A DNA stretch of 64,000 nucleotides from an uncultured Cellulomonadaceae bacterium (GCA_947495165.1 CANLXM010000001.1:124001-188000), one strand, 5' to 3'. Shown: positions 7,278 through 17,016, counted from the stretch's first letter. Notes: generated from the sequence alone by a model not told the origin. A program made the numbers and translations.

Positions 7278-9326
7278 TCAGCCGTCGTCGCCGTCGTCAG
7301 GGGCGATGGGGTCCGTCGGCTGCGTCGGGGGCTCCTCGGTGCTCGGACCAGGCCCCTTGGACACGTAGATCACGACGTCGGAGCCCTCCTCGACCTGCAC
7401 CCCTGAGGACGGCACGAGGAAGACGATGCCCGCCACCTGCTCCGTGGACTCCTCGCTCTCGACCTGGGCGTTCAGGCCCACCTGGTCGAGGCGGTCCCGG
7501 GCCTCGGCCTCGGTGAGGCCGACGAGATCGGTCGGGACCGCCACCATCTCCGGCGGCAGCGGGATCGCGATGACGAGGGTGACGGTGGTGTTCGAGTCGA
7601 TCGGACCGGCGGCGGGCTGCTGGTCGATCACCGTGCCCTCGGGCTCCTCGCTCTCTTGCTGCGTCGTCTTGATCCGCGTGATGCCGATCTCGTCGAGCTT
7701 CGCGGTGGCGTCGGCCTCCTTCATCCCGAGCAGCGACGGGACGTCGATCTGTCCGTCCGAGATGTACAGCGTGACCGGGGTGCCCTCAGCGACGGGCTCA
7801 CCCGCCTTCGGGTCCGTGCGCGTGACGTTGTTGCGGGGGATCTTCCCGCCGGTCTCGGACTCGCGGGAGGTTGAGACCTCGAGCTTGGCCTCGCGCAGCG
7901 TGCGCTCGGCGGTGGCCTGGTCCATCCCCGACACGTCGGGAACCTTGACCGTGTCCGGGCCCGCGGAGAAGTAGACGTCGACCGTCGAGCCGACCTCCGC
8001 GTCCTCGCCCTCCCCGGGCTCGGAGCTGACGAAGACGCCCTCCTCGATAGTTGACGCCTTGGACAGGCCGCGCATCTCGAGCCCGACGGCGTCGAGGGCC
8101 TCCTGCGCCTGTTCCTGGGTCAAGCCGGCGAGCGGGGGGACCTTGACCAGGGACGGCTCGGCTTCCTTGTTGGAGTTGACGACCAGGAGCGCGATGAGCC
8201 CGGCGAGCGCGAGCAGCGCGACGATCACGAGCGTCCAGACGAGGGCCTTGCGGGACTTCGGTTCGGGCTCGGTTGAGCGCGTCTGGGCCGCCGCGGCGCC
8301 CGCCCCTGCTGCGGCAGCACCGGTGGGCGCCCAGGGTGAGGCTGCGGGCATCGCCTGGGTCGCGGGACCGGAGTCCGTGCCGAACACCTGGGTGGCGTGC
8401 TCGAGGGAGTCGGTGGGCGCGCCCGTGGCGGCCGCCGCGACGGCGGCGAGCGGGCCGGCCTCGACCTTGCCGCCGTGCAGCGCGGACTCGAGGTCGGCGC
8501 GGAACTCGGCCGCGCTCGAGTAGCGGGAGGTGCGCTCCTTGGCGAGCGCCTTGAGCGTGATGCGGTCCAGGACCTCCGGGACGTCGCCCGCGAGCTGGGA
8601 CGGACGCGGCGGCGCCTCACGGACGTGCTGGTAGGCGACGGCCACCGGGGAGTCGCCCTGGAACGGGGGACGCCCGGTCAGCAGCTCGAACAGCAGGCAC
8701 CCGGTCGAGTAGAGGTCGCTGCGTGCGTCGACGCTCTCGCCGCGGGCCTGCTCGGGTGACAGGTACTGCGCGGTGCCGATGACGGCCTGGGTCTGGGTCA
8801 TCGTCGCGGAGGAGTCGGCGATCGCGCGGGCGATGCCGAAGTCCATGACCTTGACGGCCCCCGTGGGGGTCAGCATCACGTTGGCGGGCTTGATGTCGCG
8901 GTGGACGATCCCGGCCTGGTGCGAGTACTCGAGCGCGGAGAGCACGCCCGAGACGATCTCGATGGCCTCCTCGATGGGCACCGCGTGCCCGTCGCGCAGG
9001 ATCTCGCGGACGGTGTGGCCCTCGACGTACTCCATGACGATGAACGGCACGTGGGCGACCGCGCCGGTGGGCTCGGTGTAGACCTCTTCCCCGGTGTCGT
9101 ACACGGCGACGATCGCGGGGTGGTTGAGGGCGGCGGCGGCCTGCGCCTCGCGACGGAACCGCGCCTGGAACGACGGGTCGCGGGCGAGGTCGGACCGGAG
9201 GATCTTGATCGCGACGGTGCGGCCCAGCCGGGCGTCGTGCCCGATGTGGACCTCAGCCATGCCGCCACGGCCGATGAGCTCACCGACCTCGTACCGGTCA
9301 GCGAGAATCCGAGGTGCCTGCGCCAC
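7278..9326 (-). CDS. pknB: PASTA-domain Ser/Thr protein kinase PknB (Stk1 family)
   Basis: A 682-residue transmembrane kinase. The Hanks-type kinase domain (about 10-270) shows GRGGMAEV, VAIKIL, the catalytic loop IVHRDIKPAN and DFGIA. After an Ala/Pro-rich juxtamembrane stretch there is one membrane helix near residues 364-383, then four extracellular PASTA repeats (about 390-660) that bind peptidoglycan fragments or lipid II in homologues. It couples wall status to phosphorylation of growth and division proteins. GTG 9326 shares a base with the pknA stop (TAGTG). It is the last gene of the fhaA-to-pknB operon. Confidence 0.96.
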   Translation of the reverse strand: MAQAPRILADRYEVGELIGRGGMAEVHIGHDARLGRTVAIKILRSDLARDPSFQARFRREAQAAAALNHPAIVAVYDTGEEVYTEPTGAVAHVPFIVMEYVEGHTVREILRDGHAVPIEEAIEIVSGVLSALEYSHQAGIVHRDIKPANVMLTPTGAVKVMDFGIARAIADSSATMTQTQAVIGTAQYLSPEQARGESVDARSDLYSTGCLLFELLTGRPPFQGDSPVAVAYQHVREAPPRPSQLAGDVPEVLDRITLKALAKERTSRYSSAAEFRADLESALHGGKVEAGPLAAVAAAATGAPTDSLEHATQVFGTDSGPATQAMPAASPWAPTGAAAAGAGAAAAQTRSTEPEPKSRKALVWTLVIVALLALAGLIALLVVNSNKEAEPSLVKVPPLAGLTQEQAQEALDAVGLEMRGLSKASTIEEGVFVSSEPGEGEDAEVGSTVDVYFSAGPDTVKVPDVSGMDQATAERTLREAKLEVSTSRESETGGKIPRNNVTRTDPKAGEPVAEGTPVTLYISDGQIDVPSLLGMKEADATAKLDEIGITRIKTTQQESEEPEGTVIDQQPAAGPIDSNTTVTLVIAIPLPPEMVAVPTDLVGLTEAEARDRLDQVGLNAQVESEESTEQVAGIVFLVPSSGVQVEEGSDVVIYVSKGPGPSTEEPPTQPTDPIAPDDGDDG

Positions 9327-11122
9327 TACGCGTCCTTAGGTGTTGTCGGGTCCGCGGCGGTCGGCCGCGATTCCATGAAGTGCATCTTCCCATCGTCCGA
9401 CCTCCGGGAGAGAGAGTCGGACACCGTGCGAGACGCCCCGTCACGGTACTCCTGCGCATCTGCGCCGTCGTCGCCCCCGGCCCCGAGGTTCAGGATCGCA
9501 GCGACGATCATGACGAGCAAGATGCCCGCGAGGACCAGGGAGGGCCAGGAGAACCTGCCCAGACGCAACCCCGTCGAGGTCGAGCGCCCGGGTGCGGGCG
9601 GCGTGCGCGAGGCGACGGGCGGGCGCCTGACCGAGGCCGCCTGACGGCGCGTGGCCGGGAGGATCGACGGCGGGGGCGGGCTCGGGACCGGGGGCAACCA
9701 CGCCGGGTCCGACGTCGGTCCGGACGTCGGTGGGCGGGGCACGGGAGGCGCGGGGACCGGAGGCACGGCCGCGCGGAGCGGTCCTGAGGCGGCGTAGCGC
9801 GCGGCCTCGCGCGGCCACGCGGGCGCTCCGGAGCGCCCGGTCTCTCCGGAGCGCGCGGCCTCGTCGGTCGGCCGCGGCGCGACCGGCGTCCAGGTCGTCT
9901 GTCCGTCCGGGCTGTTCCGCGGACGGTCGCGGACGTCGCCGGGCGGCGCGTCGACCGGTGCTCCGTGCGTGGCTGGCGGCGCTGCGGCGGCCGCGTCGGC
10001 GGGCGGGACCAGCGGCTGCACGGTGGTCCGGGGCGTGGGACGGGGCACGGGCGTCCGTGCCGCGCGCGTCTGCCAGGGGGCGTCGGAGCGCGTCGAGGCC
10101 TCGCGAGCCTGCCGGGCGGCGCGCACCGCTGCGCGGGAGGACGCCGCGGTCCCGGTCGCGGGAGACGCGGCGGCAGGCGCGCCGAACGCGGACGACTCCG
10201 GGCTCCCCGCGGTCCGCACGCTCGTCGCCGAGTGCGCCGAGCCCCCGGACATGGCGGAGTGCCGGCCCAGCGAGGACCGGTTCCTGCCGAACGGGTCCGA
10301 CTCGATGCTCTCGGCCAGCTGGTCGAGGACGGCCGCGAGGGCGGCACCGGAGCGCGGCCGACGGGTCGGGTCCTTGTCCAGCATCTGCATGATGAGCGCC
10401 GCGAGGTCGCTGTGCACGGTGGTCGGCAGGGGCGGCACGGTCTCGTTCACGTGGGCGACGGCGATGTCCACCGGCGTCTGGCCCGTGAAGGGACGGTGAC
10501 CGACCGTGGCCTCGTACGCGACGATCCCGAGCGCGTAGATGTCTGACGCCCCCGTCGCGGCGCGCCCGATCGCCTGCTCCGGCGACAGGTACTGCGCGGT
10601 CCCCATCACCATGCCTGCCGCGGTCATCGGCACCTGGTTGGTCGCGAGGGACACCCCGAAGTCCGTGATCTTCACGGTCGTGCCGTGCTCGAGGAGGATG
10701 TTGCCGGGCTTGACGTCCCGGTGCACCACGCCGGCGACGTGCGCGGCATGCAGGCCGCGCGCGGTCTGGGCCAGGATCGGCAGGAGCGTGCGCGGCGGCA
10801 GCACGGGCCGCCGCTCGAGCAGGTCGCTCAGCGGCTCTCCCACCACGAGCTCCATGACGAGGTAGCCCGAGCCCGACTGCTCCCCGTAGTCGTACAGCTG
10901 GGCGATGTTGGTGTGCGACAGGGCCGCGCTGTTGCGGGCCTCGGTGCGCAGGCGGTCCAGGAAGTCGGAGTTGCCGGCGAACTCCTCGCGCAGCACCTTG
11001 ACCGCGACGTCGCGGGCGAGGCTGGTGTCGCGGGCGACCCAGACCTCACCCATGCCGCCGACCGCGATCTGCCGCACCAGGCGGTAGCGCCCGCCGAGCG
11101 CGAGCCCCTCCGTGGGCTTCAC
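9326..11122 (-). CDS. pknA: PknA-type Ser/Thr protein kinase
   Basis: A 598-residue kinase from GTG 11122, chosen because it overlaps the pbpA stop and begins just before the kinase domain (LGGRYRLVRQIAVGGMGEV). Kinase motifs VAVKVL, VVHRDVKPGN, ITDFG and the APE-like SPEQ are intact in residues 10-275. A long Pro/Ala/Arg-rich disordered linker (~280-525) precedes one membrane helix near 530-548 and a short acidic outer tail with no PASTA repeats. In mycobacteria PknA phosphorylates division and wall proteins together with PknB. The linker is longer than in mycobacterial PknA. Confidence 0.94.
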   Translation of the reverse strand: MKPTEGLALGGRYRLVRQIAVGGMGEVWVARDTSLARDVAVKVLREEFAGNSDFLDRLRTEARNSAALSHTNIAQLYDYGEQSGSGYLVMELVVGEPLSDLLERRPVLPPRTLLPILAQTARGLHAAHVAGVVHRDVKPGNILLEHGTTVKITDFGVSLATNQVPMTAAGMVMGTAQYLSPEQAIGRAATGASDIYALGIVAYEATVGHRPFTGQTPVDIAVAHVNETVPPLPTTVHSDLAALIMQMLDKDPTRRPRSGAALAAVLDQLAESIESDPFGRNRSSLGRHSAMSGGSAHSATSVRTAGSPESSAFGAPAAASPATGTAASSRAAVRAARQAREASTRSDAPWQTRAARTPVPRPTPRTTVQPLVPPADAAAAAPPATHGAPVDAPPGDVRDRPRNSPDGQTTWTPVAPRPTDEAARSGETGRSGAPAWPREAARYAASGPLRAAVPPVPAPPVPRPPTSGPTSDPAWLPPVPSPPPPSILPATRRQAASVRRPPVASRTPPAPGRSTSTGLRLGRFSWPSLVLAGILLVMIVAAILNLGAGGDDGADAQEYRDGASRTVSDSLSRRSDDGKMHFMESRPTAADPTTPKDA

Positions 11123-12567
11123 GAGATCACCGCCTGCATGACCGCGCGGGCGATCGGCGCGGCCACCGCGCCACCGGTGGCCTCGGCGCCCAGGTTCCCA
11201 CCGTTCTCGACGATGACGGCGACGACGACCTCGGGGTCGTCCGCGGGTGCGAAGCCGACGAACCAGGCGTGCGGCGGGGCGTCGGTCGTCGTCTGGGCGG
11301 TCCCCGTCTTGCCCGCGACGTCGACCCCGCGGATCTGTGCGGCGGAGCCGGAGCCGCCCCTGACGACGCCGACCATCATGTCGGTGAGCGCGTTCGCGGT
11401 GTCGGCGCTGATCGGGCGCGCCAGCTCGGTCGGGCTCGCCTGGCTCACGAGGTCGAGGTCGGCCGTGCGGACGGTCTCCACGAGGTAGGGCGTCATCTGG
11501 ACGCCGTCGTTGGCGATCGCGGACCCGACGAGGGCCATCTGCAACGGCGTCGCCGCGACGTCGAACTGCCCGATCGAGGCGAGGGCCGTCTGGGGGACGT
11601 CGAGCTCGGCGGGGAACACGCTCGGGGTCGTCTTGAGCGGGATCTCCACGGACGTGCCGAAGCCGAACGCCTGGGACGTCGAGCGCAGGGCGTCGGCACC
11701 GACGTCCATCCCGAGCTGGCCGAACGCGGTGTTGCACGAGATGCGCAAGGCGTCCGCGAGGGTCATCTCCTCGTCCGGAGCACAGGTCGCGCCACCGAAG
11801 TTGCCCATGGTCGAGCTCGACTGCGGCAGGGGAAGCTGGTCGGGTGCGGGGATGACGGTGTCGGGCTCGTACGCCCCGGACTCGAGGGCGGCGGCCGCGA
11901 CGAGCAGCTTGAACGTCGAGCCCGGCGGGTAGCGGTTGGTCGTGGCGCGGTTGATCAACGGCGAGTCGTCGTCCGCGAGCAGCCGCTGGTACTCGTCGTT
12001 GACGAGCGAGGTGTCGTGCGCGGCGAGGTCGTTGGGGTCGTAGCTGGGCTTGGAGACCATCGCGAGGACGGCTCCGGTCTTGGGGTCGAGCGCGACGACG
12101 GCGCCACGCTGGTCGCCGAGCGCGTCCCAGGCCGCCTGCTGGGCTGCCGCGGAGATCGTCACCTCCACCGACGACCCTCGCGGCTGCTCACCCGTGACCA
12201 GGGCCTCGAGCCGTGAGATGAACAGCGAGTCGGCGGACCCGTTGAGAACCGAGTTCTCGGTGTACTCCAGCGCGCTGCGACCGAACACGATCGAGTAGAA
12301 GCCGGTGACCGGGGCGTACAGCGCGCCCTCGGGATACTCGCGCTGGTAGCCGAACGCGTCGTCCGACGGCGTGGACAGCGCGACGGACTCGCCGTCGACG
12401 ATGATCGGTCCCCGGGAGTTGCCGTACTCCCGGTAGATCGTCCGGACGTTGCGGTTGTCGGCGTTGAGGTCCGGCGCGGCGAAGACGTGGATGTAGGTCG
12501 CGGCGATCATGAGCGAGAGCATCATCACGAAGGCGACGAGGGCGAGGCGACGCAGCGCGGCGTTCAT
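11119..12567 (-). CDS. pbpA: Penicillin-binding protein 2 (transpeptidase)
   Basis: A 482-residue class B PBP. An N-terminal signal-anchor (about residues 7-29) is followed by a short dimerisation region and the transpeptidase domain. Active-site motifs are STFK (in YPPGSTFKLL), SCN (RISCNTAFG) and KTGT (VAGKTGTAQ). It cross-links peptidoglycan outside the membrane and works with the SEDS glycosyltransferase encoded just upstream. ATG 12567 overlaps the rodA/ftsW stop as ATGA, and its own stop overlaps pknA. Length matches mycobacterial PbpA. Confidence 0.96.
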   Translation of the reverse strand: MNAALRRLALVAFVMMLSLMIAATYIHVFAAPDLNADNRNVRTIYREYGNSRGPIIVDGESVALSTPSDDAFGYQREYPEGALYAPVTGFYSIVFGRSALEYTENSVLNGSADSLFISRLEALVTGEQPRGSSVEVTISAAAQQAAWDALGDQRGAVVALDPKTGAVLAMVSKPSYDPNDLAAHDTSLVNDEYQRLLADDDSPLINRATTNRYPPGSTFKLLVAAAALESGAYEPDTVIPAPDQLPLPQSSSTMGNFGGATCAPDEEMTLADALRISCNTAFGQLGMDVGADALRSTSQAFGFGTSVEIPLKTTPSVFPAELDVPQTALASIGQFDVAATPLQMALVGSAIANDGVQMTPYLVETVRTADLDLVSQASPTELARPISADTANALTDMMVGVVRGGSGSAAQIRGVDVAGKTGTAQTTTDAPPHAWFVGFAPADDPEVVVAVIVENGGNLGAEATGGAVAAPIARAVMQAVIS

Positions 12568-14057
12568 GCGCGTCCCTCCTGCCTGATGATCTCGGTGACC
12601 TGCTCCTGGCCCGGGTCGTGCGCGGCACGCTCGCCGGGCCCGTGGTGGGCGACGGCGTCGTCGGGCTCGTCGTCGTCCTCGGGGGTGGTGGGGGCGGGGG
12701 GACCGCCTCGCAGGGGCAGCGGGGTGGGTCTGCGGGCGCTGTCGCTGATGCGCAGCAGGAGCGCGACGATCAGCCAGTTGGCCAGCAGGGACGAGCCCCC
12801 GTACGCGAGGAACGGCATGGTCAGGCCGGTGAGGGGGATCACGCGCGTGATCCCGCCGACGACGACGAACACCTGCCACGCGAGGACGAAGGCGAGGCCG
12901 CTGGCGAGCAGCTTGCCGAACCCGTCCCGGACGCCGATCGCGACGCGGAACCCGCGCTCGACGAGGATCAGGTAGCACAGCAGGATCGCGAGGAGCCCCG
13001 TGAGGCCCAGCTCCTCACCCAACGACGTGGTGATGAAGTCCGACGACGCGAAGGGGACGAGCTGCGGGTGTCCCTGACCCCAGCCGGTGCCGAAGAGGCC
13101 GCCGGAGGCCATGCCGAACAGGCCCTTGACCAGCTGGCTCGAACCGCCGGGGCTGCGCTCGTAGATCGCGGGGTCCATCGCGTTGAGCCAGACCTCGAAC
13201 CGTGCCGCGACGTGGCCGAACTGCGTGGCGGCCAGCGCGGCGCCGCCGGCGAAGAGGCTGAGCCCGATCACGATCCAGCTGACCCGCTCGGTCGCGACGT
13301 ACAGCATCGCGACGAACAGCCCGAAGAACAGCAGCGAGGTCCCGAGGTCGCGCTCGAGCACGAGGATGGCCAGACACGCGGCCCAGACGACGAGGATCGG
13401 CCCGAAGTCGCGCAGGCGGGGCAGCTGGATGCCCAGCACCTTGGGCCCGGCCATCGCGAGCGTGTCGCGGTTGGTCACGAGGTACCCGGCGAAGAAGACG
13501 GCGAGCGCGAGCTTCGCGAACTCGGCGGGCTGCAGCGAGTAGTCCCCGACGCCGATCCAGATCCGTGCGCCGCGGATCTCGTTGCCGAGCTTGGGGACGA
13601 GGGGCAGCAGCACGAGGCCGAGCCCGACGACCATGGCGGTGTACGTGAACCGGCGGAGCGTGCGGTGGTCGCGCAGGAACGCGAGCAGGAATGCCGCTGC
13701 CGCGACGCCGACGGCGGTGATGACGAGCTGCTTGGTCGCGAGCTCCGAGGAGCGGCCGGCCGCCTGCGCGGCCAGGTCGAGGCGATGGATCATCGCGAGC
13801 CCGACGCCGTTGAGCGCCACGGCGACCGGCAGGATCGCCGGGTCCGCATAGGGCGCGAAGTACCGCACCAGCAGGTGCAGGACGAACGCGAGGAGGACGA
13901 GGACGCCGCTGTGCGCGTAGAAGTCGGCCGGCAGCGACTCCTCGACGGCGAGCGAGACCGACGCGTACGCCCCGAGCCCGAGGACGACCGCGAGCACGAG
14001 CAGGACGAGCTCGCGTCCGCGCCCGCGCCGGACCTCGCCCGGCTGGACGGTCGCCAT
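12564..14057 (-). CDS. rodA: SEDS peptidoglycan polymerase (FtsW/RodA family)
   Basis: A 497-residue polytopic membrane protein with about ten helices. It polymerises lipid II into glycan strands in partnership with the class B PBP encoded next. Family landmarks include ELATKQL near the N-terminal third, RIWIGVGDYSLQPAEFAKLA, and the C-terminal GITRVIPLTGLTMPFLAYGGSSLLANW. The start ATG 14057 shares one base with the pstP stop. Its place between pstP and pbpA marks it as the RodA paralogue rather than the divisome FtsW, though automated names vary. The tail is acidic and Pro-rich. Confidence 0.94.
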   Translation of the reverse strand: MATVQPGEVRRGRGRELVLLVLAVVLGLGAYASVSLAVEESLPADFYAHSGVLVLLAFVLHLLVRYFAPYADPAILPVAVALNGVGLAMIHRLDLAAQAAGRSSELATKQLVITAVGVAAAAFLLAFLRDHRTLRRFTYTAMVVGLGLVLLPLVPKLGNEIRGARIWIGVGDYSLQPAEFAKLALAVFFAGYLVTNRDTLAMAGPKVLGIQLPRLRDFGPILVVWAACLAILVLERDLGTSLLFFGLFVAMLYVATERVSWIVIGLSLFAGGAALAATQFGHVAARFEVWLNAMDPAIYERSPGGSSQLVKGLFGMASGGLFGTGWGQGHPQLVPFASSDFITTSLGEELGLTGLLAILLCYLILVERGFRVAIGVRDGFGKLLASGLAFVLAWQVFVVVGGITRVIPLTGLTMPFLAYGGSSLLANWLIVALLLRISDSARRPTPLPLRGGPPAPTTPEDDDEPDDAVAHHGPGERAAHDPGQEQVTEIIRQEGRA

Positions 14058-15385
14058 CACTCGCCGCCCGTGTCGTCTGCGGCGCTCGGGCTCGCGCTCG
14101 GTGCGGGCGTCGCTGGCGTGGCGGACGCGGCGAGGCCGAGCGCGCGGGTCCGGGCCGCCGTCAGCGAGTCCTCGGGCAGCGTCTGCTCGAGCCGGTCGAC
14201 CACGAACTCGTCGAGGGTGTCGATGGCGATGTTGGTGCGTTCGACCTCGGTCGACAGGGACAGCGGTCCGGCCTTCTGGGGGATGCCACGGAAGATCGCG
14301 ACCGTGTTGTCGGCGATGCCGACGTAGTACTGCTCCTGGGTCCAGCGGTAGCCGAGCCACGCGAGGCCGGCGACGACGGCGAGCAGCACGACGACCGACG
14401 TGATGATCCGTAGGCCGCGACGGCGGCGTCGCGGCGGGGTCGCGGGCTCGTCGTCGTCCTCGATGTCGTCGACGTCGTCGGGCTGGGCGTCGGCGCCGTC
14501 GTCGTCGTCGTCGGCCCGAGGCTCGTCGGCGCTGCGCACGAGGATCGCGGCGCGCGCGGCGGGGCCGTCCTTGGCGACCGTCGGGCGGTCGCGGTCGACC
14601 GCCGCGGAGCCCGCGATCTGGACGTCGGCGCTGGGCTCGACGTCGTCGGGCAGGTCGTCGAGGTCGAGGACGTCCGCCACGAGGCAGGTGATGTTGTCGG
14701 GGCCGCCGGCGCGCAGCGCGAGCTGGACGAGACGATCGGTGCAGGCGTCGGGGTCCGCGACCTCGCGCAGCGCCTGGGCCATGGTGGGCTCGCTGACGTA
14801 CCCGCACAGACCGTCCGAGCACAGCAGGAGCCGGTCCCCGGGACGCGCCTCCCGCATCGAGACGTCGGGGGCGAGGTCGAGCCCGAAGTCGGTCAGCACG
14901 CGCATGACGACGTTGCGCTGCGGGTGGACGTGGGCCTCCTCGGCCGTGATCTTTCCCGTGTTGACCAGGTGCTGGACGAACGTGTGGTCGGTCGTGATCT
15001 GCGTGAGCTCGCCGTCGCGCAGCAGGTACGCGCGGGAGTCGCCCATGTGGGCCATCGCGAGCTTGGACCCGACGCGCAGCATCGCGGTGATCGTGGTGCC
15101 CATGCCCGACAGCTCGGGGTTCTCGGCGGAGAGCGCGACCAGCTCGTCACGGGCCCGGTCGATGGCCGACTCGAGCTCGTTGATCGCGTCGTCCGTGCCG
15201 AACGAGTCGTCGTTGAGGGTCGCCAGGTTGGCGACGGCGATCGACGACGCGATGTCGCCCCCGGCGTGGCCGCCCATGCCGTCCGCGACCACGAGCAGGT
15301 TCGGGCCGGCGAACCCCGCGTCCTGGTTGTTGGACCGGACGAGTCCGACGTCGGACCGGAGGGCGTAGCGCAGGGCGATGGTCAC
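14057..15385 (-). CDS. pstP: PP2C-family Ser/Thr phosphatase PstP
   Basis: A 442-residue membrane phosphatase that dephosphorylates PknA/PknB and their targets. GTG 15385 was chosen because it starts right before the catalytic domain (RSDVGLVRSNNQD) and follows AGAGGTAG. PP2C metal-binding motifs are NQDAG, VADGMGGHAGGD, GDSRAYL, CSDGLCGYV and GGPDNITC. After an acidic linker with a run of Asp there is one membrane helix near residues 333-350 and an outer domain of ~90 residues with a Ser/Ala/Pro tail. It sits between fhaB and rodA in the conserved operon. Confidence 0.95.
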   Translation of the reverse strand: MTIALRYALRSDVGLVRSNNQDAGFAGPNLLVVADGMGGHAGGDIASSIAVANLATLNDDSFGTDDAINELESAIDRARDELVALSAENPELSGMGTTITAMLRVGSKLAMAHMGDSRAYLLRDGELTQITTDHTFVQHLVNTGKITAEEAHVHPQRNVVMRVLTDFGLDLAPDVSMREARPGDRLLLCSDGLCGYVSEPTMAQALREVADPDACTDRLVQLALRAGGPDNITCLVADVLDLDDLPDDVEPSADVQIAGSAAVDRDRPTVAKDGPAARAAILVRSADEPRADDDDDGADAQPDDVDDIEDDDEPATPPRRRRRGLRIITSVVVLLAVVAGLAWLGYRWTQEQYYVGIADNTVAIFRGIPQKAGPLSLSTEVERTNIAIDTLDEFVVDRLEQTLPEDSLTAARTRALGLAASATPATPAPSASPSAADDTGGE

Positions 15386-15393
15386 GGGCGGGG

Positions 15394-15858
15394 CTACCTC
15401 TGAAGCTCGAGGACGGTCTGCCCGATGCGCACGGGGGTGCCGGCGGGCAGGATCGTCGGTTCTGCGAGCCGCTGCTCGCCGATGTACGTGCCGTTCGTGG
15501 AGCCGAGGTCCTCGACGACCCACTGCTCACCCTGCGGGAAGATCCGCGCGTGCCGCGAGGACGAGTAGTCGTCGTCGAGCACGAGCGTGCAGGCCGGAGC
15601 GCGCCCGATCAGGATCGCGGAGCTCGTCAGCGGCAGCGTGGTGCCGGTCAGGCCGCCGTCCGTCACCACGAGCCGGGTGGGGCGCGTCGAGCGGCCGGGT
15701 GCCGCGGGCGCGGGAGTGCCGGCGCTGCGTCCCGCGAGCCGCGGGGTGATGCGGGTGCCGTAGATGTCCTTGCGCAGCACGCCGATGGCGGCCAGCACGA
15801 AGACCCACAGCAGCGCCAGGTAGCCCAGCCGGAGCAGGGTGATCGTCAGCTCGCTCAT
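15394..15858 (-). CDS. fhaB: FHA-domain membrane protein FhaB (FipA)
   Basis: A 154-residue protein with an N-terminal membrane helix (about residues 5-27) and a C-terminal FHA domain (about 70-150). The domain has the phosphothreonine-binding pattern ILIGRAPACTL, SSRHARI and DLGSTNGTYIG. FHA domains read the phosphothreonines made by PknA/PknB; the mycobacterial homologue FipA bridges FtsZ and FtsQ. The stop is 8 bases before the pstP start. Length and helix-plus-FHA layout match the family. Confidence 0.93.
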   Translation of the reverse strand: MSELTITLLRLGYLALLWVFVLAAIGVLRKDIYGTRITPRLAGRSAGTPAPAAPGRSTRPTRLVVTDGGLTGTTLPLTSSAILIGRAPACTLVLDDDYSSSRHARIFPQGEQWVVEDLGSTNGTYIGEQRLAEPTILPAGTPVRIGQTVLELQR

Positions 15859-15868
15859 CGGGGGCCGG

Positions 15869-16570
15869 TCACCTCTCGTCCGACTCGGCGCCGGTCCAGA
15901 ACAGGATGCGGGTGCGGCCGATGGTCAGTGAGTTCCCGTCGAGCAGGGTCGCGGCGGGGACCTGATGACCCTCGACGTACAGCCCGTTGGTCGAGCCGAG
16001 GTCGGTGGCGACGACGCCGTCGCTCGTGATCCGGATCTCGAGGTGCTTGCGCGAGACGCCGGGGTCGTCCACGACGATGTCGGCCTCGGACCCGCGACCG
16101 ATGACCGTGACCGGACCGGTGAGCAGGTAGCGCTGGCCGTCGATGTCGACGAGCGGGTGGCGTGAGCTGGGGGCGGCCGACGGCGGGGCGACGTTGCCGC
16201 GGGTGCTGCGCGAGCGCAGCTGGTACCGGCCGGGCTCGAGGTCGGTGCGCTCCTCGAAGGTCACGGTGACCGGACCGACGAACGCGTAGTGCTGAGAGGC
16301 GGCGTACTCGGTGACGTTGGCCGCGAACTCGTCGGCCATCGGCTCCGCGCCCCAGCCCTCGACCTGGGCGAAGTCGTCCGGCGACAGCTGGATGGTGAAC
16401 TCGTTGGGGACGACCGTGCGGTCGCGGTCGACGGCGGCGGCGCGGTCGTCGACCTCACGGCGCAGCGCGCTCGCGAGCTCGACAGGCTTGAGCTCGCTGC
16501 GGAACACCCGAGCGAACGCGTTGTTCATGACGCGCTCGACGCCCTTCTCGAACTTGTCCAAGACGCCCAT
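15869..16570 (-). CDS. fhaA: FHA-domain protein FhaA with DUF3662
   Basis: A 233-residue cytoplasmic protein, first gene of the minus-strand kinase operon. ATG 16570 follows AGAAGGAGGTGTGGGC, a near-perfect ribosome site, and reads MGVLDKFEKGVERVMNN. The N-terminal DUF3662 domain (about 1-125) is followed by a linker and a C-terminal FHA domain with VIGRGSEADI, SRKHLEI and DLGSTNGLYV. Mycobacterial FhaA binds phosphorylated MviN and PknB and tunes wall synthesis. It is shorter than mycobacterial FhaA because the central linker is brief. Confidence 0.94.
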   Translation of the reverse strand: MGVLDKFEKGVERVMNNAFARVFRSELKPVELASALRREVDDRAAAVDRDRTVVPNEFTIQLSPDDFAQVEGWGAEPMADEFAANVTEYAASQHYAFVGPVTVTFEERTDLEPGRYQLRSRSTRGNVAPPSAAPSSRHPLVDIDGQRYLLTGPVTVIGRGSEADIVVDDPGVSRKHLEIRITSDGVVATDLGSTNGLYVEGHQVPAATLLDGNSLTIGRTRILFWTGAESDER

Positions 16571-16778
16571 GCCCACACCTCCTTCTGACCCCCGGTCGGC
16601 CCCCGGATGCCGTGCGCCCCAGGGTCGGTGCGCACGCCAGCATGACGCACACGGCGCCTGCCTCAACGATCGTAGCCGCAGGTGCCCGTCCGGAGGTGGT
16701 GTTCCACCGGGGGAAGTCGGTGGGGTTTGGGGAAGGTCTGGCGTGCGTGCTAGCCTTCACTGCGCTCGTGAAGAGCAT

Positions 16779-16861
16779 GCGTGAGTGGCGGAATGGCAGA
16801 CGCGCTGGCTTCAGGTGCCAGTGCCCGCAAGGGCGTGGGGGTTCAAGTCCCCCCTCACGCA
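16779..16861 (+). tRNA. tRNA-Leu (CAG)
   Basis: An 83-nt class II tRNA. The acceptor arm is GCGTGAG/CTCACGC, the anticodon arm CTGGC/GCCAG encloses TTCAGGT (anticodon CAG), and there is a long variable arm (TGCCCGCAAGGGCG). The T arm GGGGG/CCCCC carries TTCAAGT. The discriminator is A and CCA is not encoded. It reads CTG, the favoured leucine codon of such GC-rich genomes. Confidence 0.97.
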
Positions 16862-16867
16862 CGCAGA

Positions 16868-16906
16868 CAGAACCCCGGTCCGGACCTCGTCCGAGCCGGG
16901 GTTCTG
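16868..16906 (+). terminator. Terminator after tRNA-Leu
   Basis: An 11-bp perfect stem (CAGAACCCCGG with CCGGGGTTCTG) and a 17-nt loop. It starts 7 bases after the tRNA and is followed by only a short T-poor tail. Confidence 0.6.
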
Positions 16907-16951
16907 TGCGTCCGGAGCCGTCAGCAGGGTTCCGACCGTCGATGGCAGAGG

Positions 16952-16996
16952 TTGGGAGCACTTCCGCTCGCCCAAGACGTGCAGAAGTGCTCCCAA
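16952..16996. repeat. 13-bp inverted repeat before the phosphatase stop
   Basis: TTGGGAGCACTTC (16952-16964) and its exact complement (16984-16996) are separated by 19 bases, 20 bases beyond the alkaline phosphatase stop. It may terminate that gene or be a copy of a dispersed palindromic element; there is no T-run. Confidence 0.5.
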
Positions 16997-17016
16997 GATC
17001 CCGCCGACGCAGACTG